A stretch of 64,000 bases of DNA from Lysobacter_C viscosus (GTDB lineage: Bacteria > Pseudomonadota > Gammaproteobacteria > Xanthomonadales > Xanthomonadaceae), in the NCBI RefSeq assembly GCF_046600715.1, contig NZ_JBJMAV010000001.1, forward strand, positions 730,659 to 794,658, given 5' to 3'. Each line of letters opens with the position of its first letter. Within the stretch, counting starts at the first letter, position 1. Below the pieces are notes generated by a model. That model made no database searches. It was not told the DNA's origin and saw nothing but the letters and a program-made list of their open reading frames with translations. This document shows positions 55,751-64,000 of this stretch, piece by piece. The translations under genes and the position numbers were made by a program.

Positions 55751-57283
55751 ATGACCCATCCCGTCCTCACCGCCCTCGGCCTGACCGGCACTGAATCCGG
55801 CACCTACCTCGGCAATGGCGAATGGGCCAGCACCGACGATGCCGGCATCATCGAGCCGATCAACCCGACCGACGGCGAAGTGCTGGCGCGGGTGCGGGCG
55901 TCGTCCCGGGAGGACTACGAGACCATCGTCGAGCGCGCCCAGGCCGCCTTCAAGGTGTGGCGCACCACCCCGGCCCCGCGCCGCGGCGAGGCGATCCGCC
56001 TGTGCGCCGACGCGCTGCGCACCCACAAGGATGAGCTCGGCTCGCTGGTCGCGCTGGAAATGGGCAAGTCCAAGCCCGAAGGCGACGGCGAAGTGCAGGA
56101 GATGATCGACATCGGCGAGTTCGCCGTCGGCCTCTCGCGCCAGCTCTACGGCCTGACCATGCATTCCGAGCGCCCGGGCCACCGGATGTACGAGCAGTGG
56201 CACCCGCTGGGTATCGTCGGGATCATCTCGGCGTTCAATTTCCCGGTGGCGGTGTGGGCGTGGAATGCCTTCGTGGCCGGCGTGTGCGGCGACATCTGCA
56301 TCTGGAAGCCCTCGCCCAAGACCCCGCTTTCGGCGATCGCCTCGATGAAGATCTGCAACGAGGCGCTGCAGAAGGCCGGCTTCCCGGACATCTTCTTCCT
56401 GTTCAACGACGCCGGCACCGAGCTGGCGCAGGACTTCGTGGACGACAAGCGGATCGCGCTGGTCAGCTTCACCGGCAGCACCCGGGTGGGCCGCCACGTC
56501 GGCGAGCGCGTCGCGCGCCGCATGGGCCGCTCGCTGCTGGAGCTGGGCGGCAACAACGCGATGATCGTCGACAGGACCGCCGACCTGAAGCTGGCGATCC
56601 CGGCGATCGTGTTCGGCGCGGTCGGCACCGCCGGCCAGCGCTGCACCAGCACGCGCCGCGTCTTCATCCACGAGGACATCCATGACGACGTGCTGGCCAA
56701 GCTGGTCGCCGCCTACAAGCAGGTAGAGGGAAAGATCGGCGACCCGACCGACCCGAAGAACCTGATGGGCCCGCTCAACAGCGCCGACGCCGTGCAGGCA
56801 TACCTGGACGCCATCGAGAAGGCCAAGGCCGCGGGCGGCACGGTGGCCACCGGCGGTGCACGCGTCGACCGCAAGGGCAACTTCGTGCTGCCGACGATCG
56901 TCACCGGCCTGTCCAACTCGGCCGAGGTGGTGCAGACCGAGACCTTCGCACCGATCCTCTACGTGATGAAGTTCGGCAATCTCGAAGAGGCGCTGGAGAT
57001 GCAGAACGCCGTCCCGCAGGGCCTGTCCTCGGCGGTGTTCACCACCGACCTGCGCCACGCCGAGGCGTTCCTGTCGGCGGCCGGCAGCGACTGCGGCATC
57101 GCCAACGTCAACATCGGCACGTCCGGTGCGGAGATCGGCGGCGCGTTCGGCGGCGAGAAGGAGACCGGCGGTGGCCGTGAGTCCGGTTCGGACGCGTGGA
57201 AGGCCTACATGCGCCGCCAGACCAACACCATCAACTACTCCAACGACCTGCCGCTGGCACAGGGCATCAAGTTCGACCTCTGA
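55751..57283 (+). CDS. amaB: Family 7 aldehyde dehydrogenase (AmaB/antiquitin type)
   Basis: NAD-dependent aldehyde dehydrogenase. In the AmaB/antiquitin group the substrate is L-delta-1-piperideine-6-carboxylate from lysine breakdown. 510 residues. Blocks: ISAFNFPVAVWAWN, FTGSTRVGRHV, LLELGGNNAMIV (general-base Glu) and GTAGQRCTSTRRV (nucleophile Cys), ending GGGRESGSDAWKAYMRR. SD GGAG before ATG 55751. Symbol by family; no other lysine-catabolism gene is adjacent. Confidence 0.87.
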   Translation: MTHPVLTALGLTGTESGTYLGNGEWASTDDAGIIEPINPTDGEVLARVRASSREDYETIVERAQAAFKVWRTTPAPRRGEAIRLCADALRTHKDELGSLVALEMGKSKPEGDGEVQEMIDIGEFAVGLSRQLYGLTMHSERPGHRMYEQWHPLGIVGIISAFNFPVAVWAWNAFVAGVCGDICIWKPSPKTPLSAIASMKICNEALQKAGFPDIFFLFNDAGTELAQDFVDDKRIALVSFTGSTRVGRHVGERVARRMGRSLLELGGNNAMIVDRTADLKLAIPAIVFGAVGTAGQRCTSTRRVFIHEDIHDDVLAKLVAAYKQVEGKIGDPTDPKNLMGPLNSADAVQAYLDAIEKAKAAGGTVATGGARVDRKGNFVLPTIVTGLSNSAEVVQTETFAPILYVMKFGNLEEALEMQNAVPQGLSSAVFTTDLRHAEAFLSAAGSDCGIANVNIGTSGAEIGGAFGGEKETGGGRESGSDAWKAYMRRQTNTINYSNDLPLAQGIKFDL

Positions 57284-57305
57284 ACCCACCACGGAGCCCG
57301 CCGAC

Positions 57306-57590
57306 ATGAACATGCCCGTCCCCCGCACCAGTACCGCCGCGGTCATCAGCCTGGTCTTCGGCATCCTGTCGTGGTTCGTGCTGCCGCTGGTGGGCGGGGT
57401 GGTGGCGGTGGTCACCGGGCACGTGGCCCGTGGCGAGATCCGGCGCGCTGCCGGCTCGGTCGACGGCGATGCACTCGCCGTCGCCGGGCTTGCCCTGGGC
57501 TGGACCAACCTGCTGGTGGGGGTGCTGGCCGTCATGGTGTTCGTGGTGTTCTTCGGCGGCATGGCCTGGCTGAGCTGGATGGCGAACTGA
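57306..57590 (+). CDS. Small DUF4190-domain membrane protein
   Basis: 94 residues, two hydrophobic helices (about 12-35 and 60-88) with a DUF4190-like pattern: SLVFGILSWFVLPLVGG, GHVARGEIRR and VAGLALGW. Function unknown. 22 bases after the aldehyde dehydrogenase and 4 before pyrD. Confidence 0.75.
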   Translation: MNMPVPRTSTAAVISLVFGILSWFVLPLVGGVVAVVTGHVARGEIRRAAGSVDGDALAVAGLALGWTNLLVGVLAVMVFVVFFGGMAWLSWMAN

Positions 57591-57594
57591 CCGC

Positions 57595-58656
57595 ATGTAC
57601 CGACTGGCGCGCCCGTTCCTGTTCAACGTCGATGCCGAGCGCGCCCACGGCCTGGGCCTGCGCGCACTGGAGTTGGCCTACCGGACCGGAGTGAACCCGC
57701 TGGTCGGCCGCCCTCCCGAGCCACTGCCCACCCATGCCTTCGGCCTGGATTTCCCCAACCCCGTTGGCCTGGCCGCGGGGCTGGACAAGAACGGCGAACA
57801 CATCGACGCACTGCTGTCGCTGGGGTTCGGGTTCGTGGAGGTCGGCACCGTCACCCCCAAGGCGCAGCGGGGTAACCCGAAGCCGCGCATGTTCCGCCTG
57901 CCCGAGCACCAGGCCGTCATCAACCGCCTGGGGTTCAACAACGCAGGCGTGGATGCGCTGGTTCGCAACGTCGAGCGTGCACGCCGGCCCGGTGGCGGGC
58001 TGCTGGGCATCAACATCGGCAAGAACAAGGACACCCCCAACGAGATCGCCGACGGCGACTACATGTATTGCCTGGCGCGCGTATACCCGCTGGCCGACTA
58101 CATCACCGTCAACATCTCCTCGCCCAACACCGCGGGACTGCGTGAGCTGCAGGAAGAGCAGCTGCTGCGCCGGCTGATCGGGACGCTCCGCGAGGAGCAG
58201 GAGCGCCTGGGCGCCAAGCACGGCAAGCGCGTGCCGATGCTGGTGAAGATCGCGCCCGACCTGTCGGACGACGACATCCATGCCTGCGCGAGGGTGCTTG
58301 CGGAACTGGAGGTGGACGGCGTGGTCGCCACCAACACCACCATTGCGCGCGTGCCGGTGGAGGGCGCGCGCCACGCCGAAGAGCCCGGCGGCCTGTCCGG
58401 TCGCCCGCTGATGGGCCAGTCCACCACCGTGCTGCGGATGATGCGCACGCGTTTGCCCGAGGCGATCCCGCTGGTCGGGGTGGGCGGCATCCTGTCGGGC
58501 GCCGATGCGGTGACCAAGCTGGCCGCCGGTGCCAGCCTGGTGCAGCTGTACACGGGCCTGGTCTACCGCGGCCCGGACCTGGTCAACGAGTGCGTGGAGG
58601 CGATCCGGCGCCGCAAGTTCGCCCCCAGCCGCGGCAACATGCCGCCCACGGCATGA
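57595..58656 (+). CDS. pyrD: Dihydroorotate dehydrogenase (quinone), class 2
   Basis: Membrane-associated FMN enzyme of pyrimidine synthesis passing electrons to quinone. 353 residues. Class 2 features: N-terminal amphipathic extension MYRLARPFLFNVDAERAHG; FPNPVGLAAGLDKNGE; VNISSPNTAGLRELQ with the catalytic serine; GGLSGRPL; and VGVGGILSGADA. Start ATG 57595. Separate from pyrC, as usual. Confidence 0.96.
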   Translation: MYRLARPFLFNVDAERAHGLGLRALELAYRTGVNPLVGRPPEPLPTHAFGLDFPNPVGLAAGLDKNGEHIDALLSLGFGFVEVGTVTPKAQRGNPKPRMFRLPEHQAVINRLGFNNAGVDALVRNVERARRPGGGLLGINIGKNKDTPNEIADGDYMYCLARVYPLADYITVNISSPNTAGLRELQEEQLLRRLIGTLREEQERLGAKHGKRVPMLVKIAPDLSDDDIHACARVLAELEVDGVVATNTTIARVPVEGARHAEEPGGLSGRPLMGQSTTVLRMMRTRLPEAIPLVGVGGILSGADAVTKLAAGASLVQLYTGLVYRGPDLVNECVEAIRRRKFAPSRGNMPPTA

Positions 58657-58711
58657 CCGTGCCACGCGTGACCGCGCCTGGCGTGCAGGGACACCGCGTG
58701 CGCCACGCCGC

Positions 58712-59791
58712 ATGAGCAGTCCCGTCCGTCTCCTGCGCGATGCCCCGCTCACCGCGCGCAACAGCTTCGGTGTGCCCGCGCGGGCCGCACTGCTGGCGGA
58801 AGTGAACGATGCCCGGGCACTTCCCGGGCTGCTTGCCGGCGACGGCTTCGCTGGCGCCCGGCCCCTGGTGGTGGGCGCCGGCAGCAACCTGCTGTTCGCC
58901 GGCGACCCGGACCAGCCGGTGGTCGTACTGGTCGGCGATGCCGTCACTGAACGTTCCAACGACGGTGCGGAAACCATCCTCCGCGCCGAGGCCGGTGCCC
59001 AATGGCACGACTTCGTCATGCAGGCCCTGGCGCGCGGCCTGGGGGGGCTGGAAAACCTCGCCCTGATCCCCGGGACCGTGGGTGCGGCGCCGATCCAGAA
59101 CATCGGCGCCTACGGCGTGGAAGTGTGCGAGCGCATCCATGCGGTCGAGGCGTTCGAGCCTGCGACCGGGCGGTGGCACCGGTTGCCTGCGGGGGAATGC
59201 GCCTTCGGCTACCGCGACAGCCTGTTCAAGCGCCAGCCGGACCGCTTCATCGTCACCGCGGTGGAGTTCGCACTGTCGCGCCAGCCGCAGGTCCGCATCG
59301 ACTACGCCGGGCTGGGCGACGCCCTTGCCGCGGCCGGCCACGCCGCCCCCACGCCGCGACAGGTGGCCGACGCGGTCATCGAGATCCGGCGCAGCAAGTT
59401 GCCCGACCCGGCCGTGCTCGGCAATGCCGGCAGCTTCTTCAAGAATCCCATCGTGCCCGCAGGCCAGGCCGAGGCACTGCGTGCAGCGCATCCCGGGTTG
59501 CCGGTGTTCCCGGTCGGCCCCTTCCCCGCCGACGCACTGGCCCATGGCGAAACCCCGCAAGGGCCGCGCAGCAAGTTGTCCGCGGCATGGCTGATCGATG
59601 ACTGTGGCTGGAAGGGGCATCGCCGGGGCGATGCGGGCGTCGCCGCCACGCACGCGCTGGTGCTGGTGAACCACGGCAGCGCCACTGGCGCGCAGCTGCT
59701 GGCGCTTGCACGTGACATCGCCGCCTCGGTGCAGGAACGCTTCGGGGTGGCGCTGGAGCCCGAGCCCCGCCTCGTCGGGGACCGCTGGTGA
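58712..59791 (+). CDS. murB: UDP-N-acetylenolpyruvoylglucosamine reductase MurB
   Basis: NADPH-dependent reductase forming UDP-MurNAc for peptidoglycan. 359 residues, type I length. FAD region PLVVGAGSNLLF; ALIPGTVGAAPIQNIGAYG; catalytic Ser in GNAGSFFKNPIVP; and the C-terminal SAAWLIDDCGWKGHRRGDA. Start ATG 58712. About 55 bases after pyrD. Confidence 0.96.
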   Translation: MSSPVRLLRDAPLTARNSFGVPARAALLAEVNDARALPGLLAGDGFAGARPLVVGAGSNLLFAGDPDQPVVVLVGDAVTERSNDGAETILRAEAGAQWHDFVMQALARGLGGLENLALIPGTVGAAPIQNIGAYGVEVCERIHAVEAFEPATGRWHRLPAGECAFGYRDSLFKRQPDRFIVTAVEFALSRQPQVRIDYAGLGDALAAAGHAAPTPRQVADAVIEIRRSKLPDPAVLGNAGSFFKNPIVPAGQAEALRAAHPGLPVFPVGPFPADALAHGETPQGPRSKLSAAWLIDDCGWKGHRRGDAGVAATHALVLVNHGSATGAQLLALARDIAASVQERFGVALEPEPRLVGDRW

Positions 59792-59822
59792 GCCCGCCAC
59801 CCCCGACGCGATCGCCTGCTCC

Positions 59823-60728
59823 ATGCCAATGACGACCCATGGCCGTGCTGCCCTGCTGATGCTGGGCAGCACCGCGTTCTTCGCGCTGATGGTGATCGCG
59901 ATCCGGCTGGCGTCCGAGACCCTGCACACGTTCGAGATCGCGTTCTTCCGCAACTTCTTCGGCCTGCTGGCAGCGCTGCCGCTGCTGCTCCACCACGGCC
60001 CCGGCCTGTTGCGTACCCGCCAACTGCCGCGCTATTTCATCCGTTGCCTGATCGGCGTGGTGTCGATGTTCTGCGGCTTCTGGGCCATCGGCCACCTGCC
60101 CTTGGCGCAGGCGGTTTCGCTGTCCTACTCCACCCCGCTGTTCGTGACCATCGCGGCGGTGATCTGGCTGGGCGAACAGGTCCGGATGCGCCGTTGGGCA
60201 GCGGTCGTGGTCGGCTTCATCGGCGTGCTGGTGATCGTGCGGCCCGGCACCGCCGGGTTCACCTCCGCCAGCCTGGTGGCGGTGTCGGCCGCGGTGCTCA
60301 GTGGCATCGTCGCGATCCAGATCAAGCAGCTCTCGCGTACCGAGCCGGCCGATCGCATCGTCCTGCTCACCACCATGTTCTGGGTGCCCATGTCGCTGTT
60401 GCCGGCACTCGCGGTGTGGGAGTGGCCGCAGGGCATCACCTGGCTGTGGGTGGCCGCCGCCGGCGTGCTGGGCACCGGTGGGCACATGCTGTGGACGCGG
60501 GCACTCAAGCTGGGCGACGTCTCGGCATTGACCCCGATCAGCTTCATGCAGCTGCCGATCGTGGCGGTCCTGGGTTTCGTGCTGTTCGACGAGGCGGTGG
60601 ACCGCTGGACGGTCGTGGGCGCGGGGATCATCTTCGCGGCCAATGCCTACATTGCGCACCGCGAAGCGCAACTGGCGCGCCGGGCCGCGACCCAGGCACC
60701 GGTGGAAGCGGCCAAGCCGGGCGAATGA
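59823..60728 (+). CDS. EamA/DMT-family transporter
   Basis: 301 residues, ten hydrophobic helices in two EamA repeats (about 8-140 and 150-290). First repeat carries EIAFFRNFFGLLAALPLL and AIGHLPLAQAVSLSYSTPL; second TRALKLGDVSALTPISFMQ and YIAHREAQ. Export of small metabolites is likely; substrate unknown. Start ATG 59823 (second ATG at 59829). Confidence 0.87.
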   Translation: MPMTTHGRAALLMLGSTAFFALMVIAIRLASETLHTFEIAFFRNFFGLLAALPLLLHHGPGLLRTRQLPRYFIRCLIGVVSMFCGFWAIGHLPLAQAVSLSYSTPLFVTIAAVIWLGEQVRMRRWAAVVVGFIGVLVIVRPGTAGFTSASLVAVSAAVLSGIVAIQIKQLSRTEPADRIVLLTTMFWVPMSLLPALAVWEWPQGITWLWVAAAGVLGTGGHMLWTRALKLGDVSALTPISFMQLPIVAVLGFVLFDEAVDRWTVVGAGIIFAANAYIAHREAQLARRAATQAPVEAAKPGE

Positions 60729-60747
60729 CCGCCACGGCGTGACGCCG

Positions 60748-61545
60748 TCAGACGTCCTCGGGGTTGTCGATCGGCGCGTCGGGGCGCTCCCAGGGATGGC
60801 GGTGGTGGTGGAACACCATCAGGAAGCTCGCCACCGCCCAGGCCCAGGCCGCCGTCCAGCCGGCCAGGATGTCCGAGGGGAAGTGCACCCCGAGGTACAC
60901 CCGCGATGCCCCTACCAGCACCGCGAAACCGCCGGCGAGCAGCAGCGCCGTCCAACGCCATCTCGTGGGCCAGGCCAGCAGGATCACCACGGCGGCCAGG
61001 GTCATCGAACCCATCGCGTGCCCCGACGGGAAGCTGTAGGTTTCCTCGGGAAGCAGCGACGTCCACAGGTCCGGCCGTTCGCGCGCATACAGTTGCTTGG
61101 TCGCCATGTTCAGCAACGCCGAGCCGCCAAGTGCCAGCGCCGCGAACAGTCCTTCGCGCATCCGTCCGCGCCAGCCCAGCACCAGCACCAGCACGATGTC
61201 CAGCGGGATAACCAGCCACTCGTAGCCCAGGTGGGTGACGAGGGAGAAGAAGCGGTCCGCCGCCGGCGCGGACGCAGCATGCGCCCACCGCAACAGCGGC
61301 TCGTCGAAGGCGAACGGGTCGCCGTCGGTCACCTCGTCGGCGAGCTCGGCGAAGCCCCACAGCGGAAGCAGCAACGCCACGAACACCAGCAGCATCCGCC
61401 GCCAGTAGCGGCGCAGGAAATTGAGCCCGAAGCGGCCCTCGACCAGGAGCGTCCACAGCTTGGCGTGGAAGGCCCGGCGAATCGGGCCATCGGGCGTCCG
61501 GTCAGCCGGTGCCCCGGGCGGCGTACTTGCGTTCGACATAGTCAT
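60748..61545 (-). CDS. PAP2-family membrane phosphatase
   Basis: 265 residues with five to six membrane helices. The three PAP2 motifs are seen: KQLYARERPDL, SFPSGHAMGSM and SRVYLGVHFPSDILAG. Likely a lipid phosphate or undecaprenyl pyrophosphate phosphatase. The ATG at 61545 overlaps the end of ispG by 44 bases; ATG 61539 is an alternative. Confidence 0.9.
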   Translation of the reverse strand: MTMSNASTPPGAPADRTPDGPIRRAFHAKLWTLLVEGRFGLNFLRRYWRRMLLVFVALLLPLWGFAELADEVTDGDPFAFDEPLLRWAHAASAPAADRFFSLVTHLGYEWLVIPLDIVLVLVLGWRGRMREGLFAALALGGSALLNMATKQLYARERPDLWTSLLPEETYSFPSGHAMGSMTLAAVVILLAWPTRWRWTALLLAGGFAVLVGASRVYLGVHFPSDILAGWTAAWAWAVASFLMVFHHHRHPWERPDAPIDNPEDV

Positions 61546-62770
61546 CGATCAGTGCAACGAATTCGCCCGCGATGTTCTCACCCCTCAGGGTGACGGTCTT
61601 TTCACCGTCCTCGAACACCGGCGCGGACGGCGCTTCGCCCGTGCCCGGCAGCGAGATGCCGAGGTTGGCGTGGCGGGACTCACCCGGCCCGTTGACCACG
61701 CAGCCCATCACCGCGAGGGTGAGGTTCTCCGCGCCCGGGTGGCTGATCTTCCACTCCGGCATCTTCGCGCGCACGTGCGACTGCACCGATTGCGCCAGCT
61801 CCTGGAAGAACGTGCTGGTGGTGCGGCCGCAACCGGGGCATGCGGTGACCATCGGCGTGAATGCGCGCAGTCCCATGGTCTGCAGCAGCTCCTGGGCGAC
61901 GATGACCTCGTGCGTGCGCGACTGGCCCGGCTCCGGGGTCAGCGAAATGCGGATGGTGTCGCCGATGCCTTCCTGCAGCAGCACGCCCAGGGCGGCGCAC
62001 GAGGCGACGATGCCCTTGCTGCCGATACCGGCCTCGGTCAGCCCCAGGTGCAGCGCGTAGTCACCGCGCACGGCCAGTTCGCGATACACCGCGATGAGTT
62101 CCTGCACGCCGCTGACCTTGGCACTGAGCACGATGCGTTCGGCCGCCAACCCCAGTGCGACCGCCCGGTCGGCCGAATCCAGCGCGGACCGGATCAGCGA
62201 CTCGCGCAGCACGCGGCCGGCGTCCCACGGTTCGGCGCGGGCGCTGTTCTCGTCCATGAGCCGGGCCGCCAGCGCCTGGTCCAGCGAGCCCCAGTTGGCG
62301 CCGATCCTGACCGGCTTGTCGTGGCGGATCGCCAGTTCGATCAGCGTAGCGAACTGGCTGTCGCGCTTCTTGCCGAAACCCACGTTGCCGGGGTTGATGC
62401 GGTACTTGGCCAGCACCTCCGCGCAGGCCGGCTCGGCGGTCAGCAGCTGGTGGCCGTTGTAGTGGAAGTCGCCGATCAGGGGCACCGACACGCCCATCAT
62501 CGCCAGCCGGTCGGCGATGCGCGGCACCGAGGCCGCGGCCTCGGCGGTGTTGACGGTGATGCGCACCAGTTCCGAACCCGCGCGCCACAGTTCGGCCACC
62601 TGCCGCGCGGTGCCCACGACGTCGGCGGTGTCGGTGTTGGTCATCGACTGCACCACCACCGGCGCGCCGCCGCCCACGCGCACCCCGCCGATCTCCACAC
62701 CCCGCGTGATGCGGCGGGGCTGGGGGCCATACGGCGGGGTCGAACAGGGCGGGACGGGGTCGAAATCCAT
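61502..62770 (-). CDS. ispG: 4-hydroxy-3-methylbut-2-enyl-diphosphate synthase IspG
   Basis: Fe-S enzyme of the MEP isoprenoid pathway. 422 residues from ATG 62770. Family blocks: VVVQSMTNTDTAD, IGDFHYNGH, RINPGNVGFGKKRD, and the cluster cysteines in TACPGCGRTTSTFF and AVMGCVVNGPGESRHAN. A TACAAT -10 lies only 8 bases upstream, pointing to a leaderless mRNA. The stop overlaps the PAP2 gene. Confidence 0.96.
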   Translation of the reverse strand: MDFDPVPPCSTPPYGPQPRRITRGVEIGGVRVGGGAPVVVQSMTNTDTADVVGTARQVAELWRAGSELVRITVNTAEAAASVPRIADRLAMMGVSVPLIGDFHYNGHQLLTAEPACAEVLAKYRINPGNVGFGKKRDSQFATLIELAIRHDKPVRIGANWGSLDQALAARLMDENSARAEPWDAGRVLRESLIRSALDSADRAVALGLAAERIVLSAKVSGVQELIAVYRELAVRGDYALHLGLTEAGIGSKGIVASCAALGVLLQEGIGDTIRISLTPEPGQSRTHEVIVAQELLQTMGLRAFTPMVTACPGCGRTTSTFFQELAQSVQSHVRAKMPEWKISHPGAENLTLAVMGCVVNGPGESRHANLGISLPGTGEAPSAPVFEDGEKTVTLRGENIAGEFVALIDDYVERKYAARGTG

Positions 62771-62777
62771 GCCGCGC

Positions 62778-62783
62778 ATTGTA
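62778..62783 (-). promoter_or_regulatory. -10 element of ispG
   Basis: TACAAT on the minus strand, predicted start near 62771, at the ispG ATG (62770). No SD; -35 is poor. Confidence 0.5.
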
Positions 62784-62930
62784 GCGCCGGGGGGCGCGGT
62801 GCCTGTCGGCGCGGCTTCAGCTGCGATCGCTGTGTGGGGTCTGCGAGGGGCCGCAAGCGCTCCGCTCTCCGGAATGCAGGGGGCTGGTACGGCGGTCGAA
62901 GCCGGGGCATGCCAGCTCGTGCAAGTCCGG

Positions 62931-62952
62931 TCGCGACTCACGTCGCTCCTAC
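62931..62952. repeat. Single REP unit, GACGTGAGTC type
   Basis: TCGCGACTCACGTCGCTCC ending TAC: identical in sequence to the inverted unit at 21590-21611, here as a single copy upstream of xseA. Confidence 0.8.
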
Positions 62953-62969
62953 AGGTGGGCTTGGGGAGC

Positions 62970-62998
62970 GTGACCGGCCTGGTGCCCTGGGGTACGGT
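62970..62998 (+). promoter_or_regulatory. Putative promoter of xseA
   Basis: GTGACC (62970-62975), 17-base spacer, TACGGT (62993-62998). Predicted leader is about 20 bases to ATG 63025. Confidence 0.4.
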
Positions 62999-63024
62999 GT
63001 CCGGCCGCCGGCGCAGCCACCCCG

Positions 63025-64000
63025 ATGACCCCTGACGACCCCAACGCCGTCCTGACCCCCAGCCAGCTCAACACGCTGGCGCGCGACCTGCTGGAAGGCA
63101 GCTTCCCGGCGGTGTGGGTGGAGGCCGAGCTCGGCAACGTCGCCCGGCCCGCCTCCGGTCACCTGTACCTCACGCTGAAAGACGCCCGCGCCCAGGTCCG
63201 GGCGGCGATGTTCAAGCCCAAGAGCACCTGGCTGAACTTCCAGCCGCGCGAAGGCATGCGCGTGCTGGTGCGCGGCCGGCTGACGCTGTACGAGGCGCGG
63301 GGCGAGTACCAGATGGTGCTCGACCACATGGAGGAGGCCGGCGAGGGCGCCCTGCGCCGCGCATTCGATGAGCTGAAGGCGCGCCTGGCGGCCGAAGGCC
63401 TGTTCGACGACGCCCGCAAGCAACCGCTGCCTGCGCACGCCAGGCGGATCGGCGTGGTCACATCGCCCAGCGGCGCTGCGGTGCGGGACGTGCTCAGCGT
63501 GCTGGCACGCCGTTTCCCGCTGGTCGAGGTGGACGTGCTGCCGGTGCCGGTCCAGGGCCAGGCTGCGCCCGCGCAGATCCGCGACATGCTTGTACGGGCG
63601 GAGGCCTCGGGCCGCTATGACGTCCTCGTGCTGGCGCGCGGCGGCGGCTCGCTGGAAGACCTGTGGGCGTTCAACGACGAAGCCCTCGCCCGCACCGTCG
63701 CCGCTTGCGTCGTGCCGATCGTATCGGCGATCGGCCACGAGACGGATTTCTCGCTGGTGGATTTCGCCGCCGACGTGCGCGCCCCGACGCCCTCGGTCGC
63801 GGCTGAACTGCTGGTGCCTGACCGCAACGACCTGGCGGCCCGCCTGCGCACCCTGCACGGCCGGCTGCGTTCACTGCAGGGCCACCGCCTGCAGCAGGCG
63901 ATGCAGTCGACGGACCGCGCGGCGCTGCGGCTGAACGCGCTGCGTCCGCAGGCCCGCCTGCAGTTGCTGGCCCGCCGCCGCGACGAAGCGCTGCGGCGCC
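63025..64000 (+). CDS. xseA: Exodeoxyribonuclease VII large subunit, 3' end outside window
   Basis: Single-strand DNA exonuclease subunit. 325 codons are present before the window edge (about 440 expected). N-terminal OB-fold (about 10-110: VWVEAELGNVARPASGHLY, MFKPKSTWLNF) and the start of the catalytic domain (IGVVTSPSGAAVRDV, LARGGGSLEDLWAFND, SAIGHETDFSLVDF, RAPTPSVAAEL). Start ATG 63025. Confidence 0.96.
   Translation, partial: MTPDDPNAVLTPSQLNTLARDLLEGSFPAVWVEAELGNVARPASGHLYLTLKDARAQVRAAMFKPKSTWLNFQPREGMRVLVRGRLTLYEARGEYQMVLDHMEEAGEGALRRAFDELKARLAAEGLFDDARKQPLPAHARRIGVVTSPSGAAVRDVLSVLARRFPLVEVDVLPVPVQGQAAPAQIRDMLVRAEASGRYDVLVLARGGGSLEDLWAFNDEALARTVAACVVPIVSAIGHETDFSLVDFAADVRAPTPSVAAELLVPDRNDLAARLRTLHGRLRSLQGHRLQQAMQSTDRAALRLNALRPQARLQLLARRRDEALRR

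Overview
The window is GC-rich, densely packed chromosomal DNA from a gammaproteobacterium of the Xanthomonadaceae/Lysobacteraceae (Lysobacter, Luteimonas or a relative). The strongest taxonomic marker is the arginine cluster. It combines an N-acetylornithine carbamoyltransferase (argF'), an N-acetylcitrulline-type deacetylase (argE') and a fused N-acetylglutamate synthase/kinase, a set known from Xanthomonas. The FimX-like protein, the DksA with a long lysine/alanine-rich tail, and the GTAGGAGCG repeats agree. No phage, IS element, CRISPR array or genomic island is visible; this looks like core genome.

Layout. 1-3669: start of a histidine operon on the minus strand (TrpR/YerC-like regulator, hisG, hisD, hisC running off the edge), with a palindrome in its promoter. 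3815-5631: a membrane diguanylate cyclase broken by one missing base. 5771-9057: hisS translationally coupled to a histidine/aromatic ammonia-lyase. 9215-9335: tRNA-Pro and a bidirectional terminator. 9362-16637: a nucleotide-sugar dehydrogenase divergent from a complete pgaABCD operon for poly-beta-1,6-GlcNAc, with a perfect Clp/CRP site between them. 16634-24307: arginine operon (argF'-argG-argE'-argAB-argC-argH, minus strand), with REP elements in three gaps and a leader peptide plus terminator in front. 24342-32196: cysS, sufE, an MFS carrier, the DksA-like protein, yidD, dihydroorotase and an M23 peptidase.

32213-39676 (minus strand): a second diguanylate cyclase, folE2, a squalene/phytoene-synthase-like protein, a Gph/MupP phosphatase, ubiG, an MTA/SAH deaminase and efp. 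39790-43009 (plus): epmB, which modifies EF-P, then a FimX-like c-di-GMP receptor. 43139-47335: htpX, gluQ and a PHB block (phaB-phaR-phaB). 47428-51518: an M48 protease, a lipoprotein with a formylglycine-enzyme-like domain, and RNase D. 51672-55621: tRNA-Ala, two cell-wall enzymes, an APC carrier and tRNA-Arg. 55751-64000: a family 7 aldehyde dehydrogenase, a small DUF4190 protein, pyrD, murB, an EamA carrier, a PAP2 phosphatase, ispG and the start of xseA.

Two themes connect the genes. The first is c-di-GMP and surface life: two GGDEF proteins, a degenerate GGDEF-EAL receptor, and an exopolysaccharide operon behind a site for Clp, which is a c-di-GMP-responsive CRP homologue in Xanthomonas. 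The second is amino-acid biosynthesis control. The histidine operon begins with its own putative regulator. The arginine operon is preceded by a short ORF with an Arg codon cluster and an intrinsic terminator that could form an attenuator, which is the most novel signal here. No gap longer than 300 bases lacks a gene. The largest are 24063-24341 (leader region), 38833-39109 (long hairpin), 62771-63024 (ispG and xseA promoters, one REP) and 21479-21703 (three REP units).
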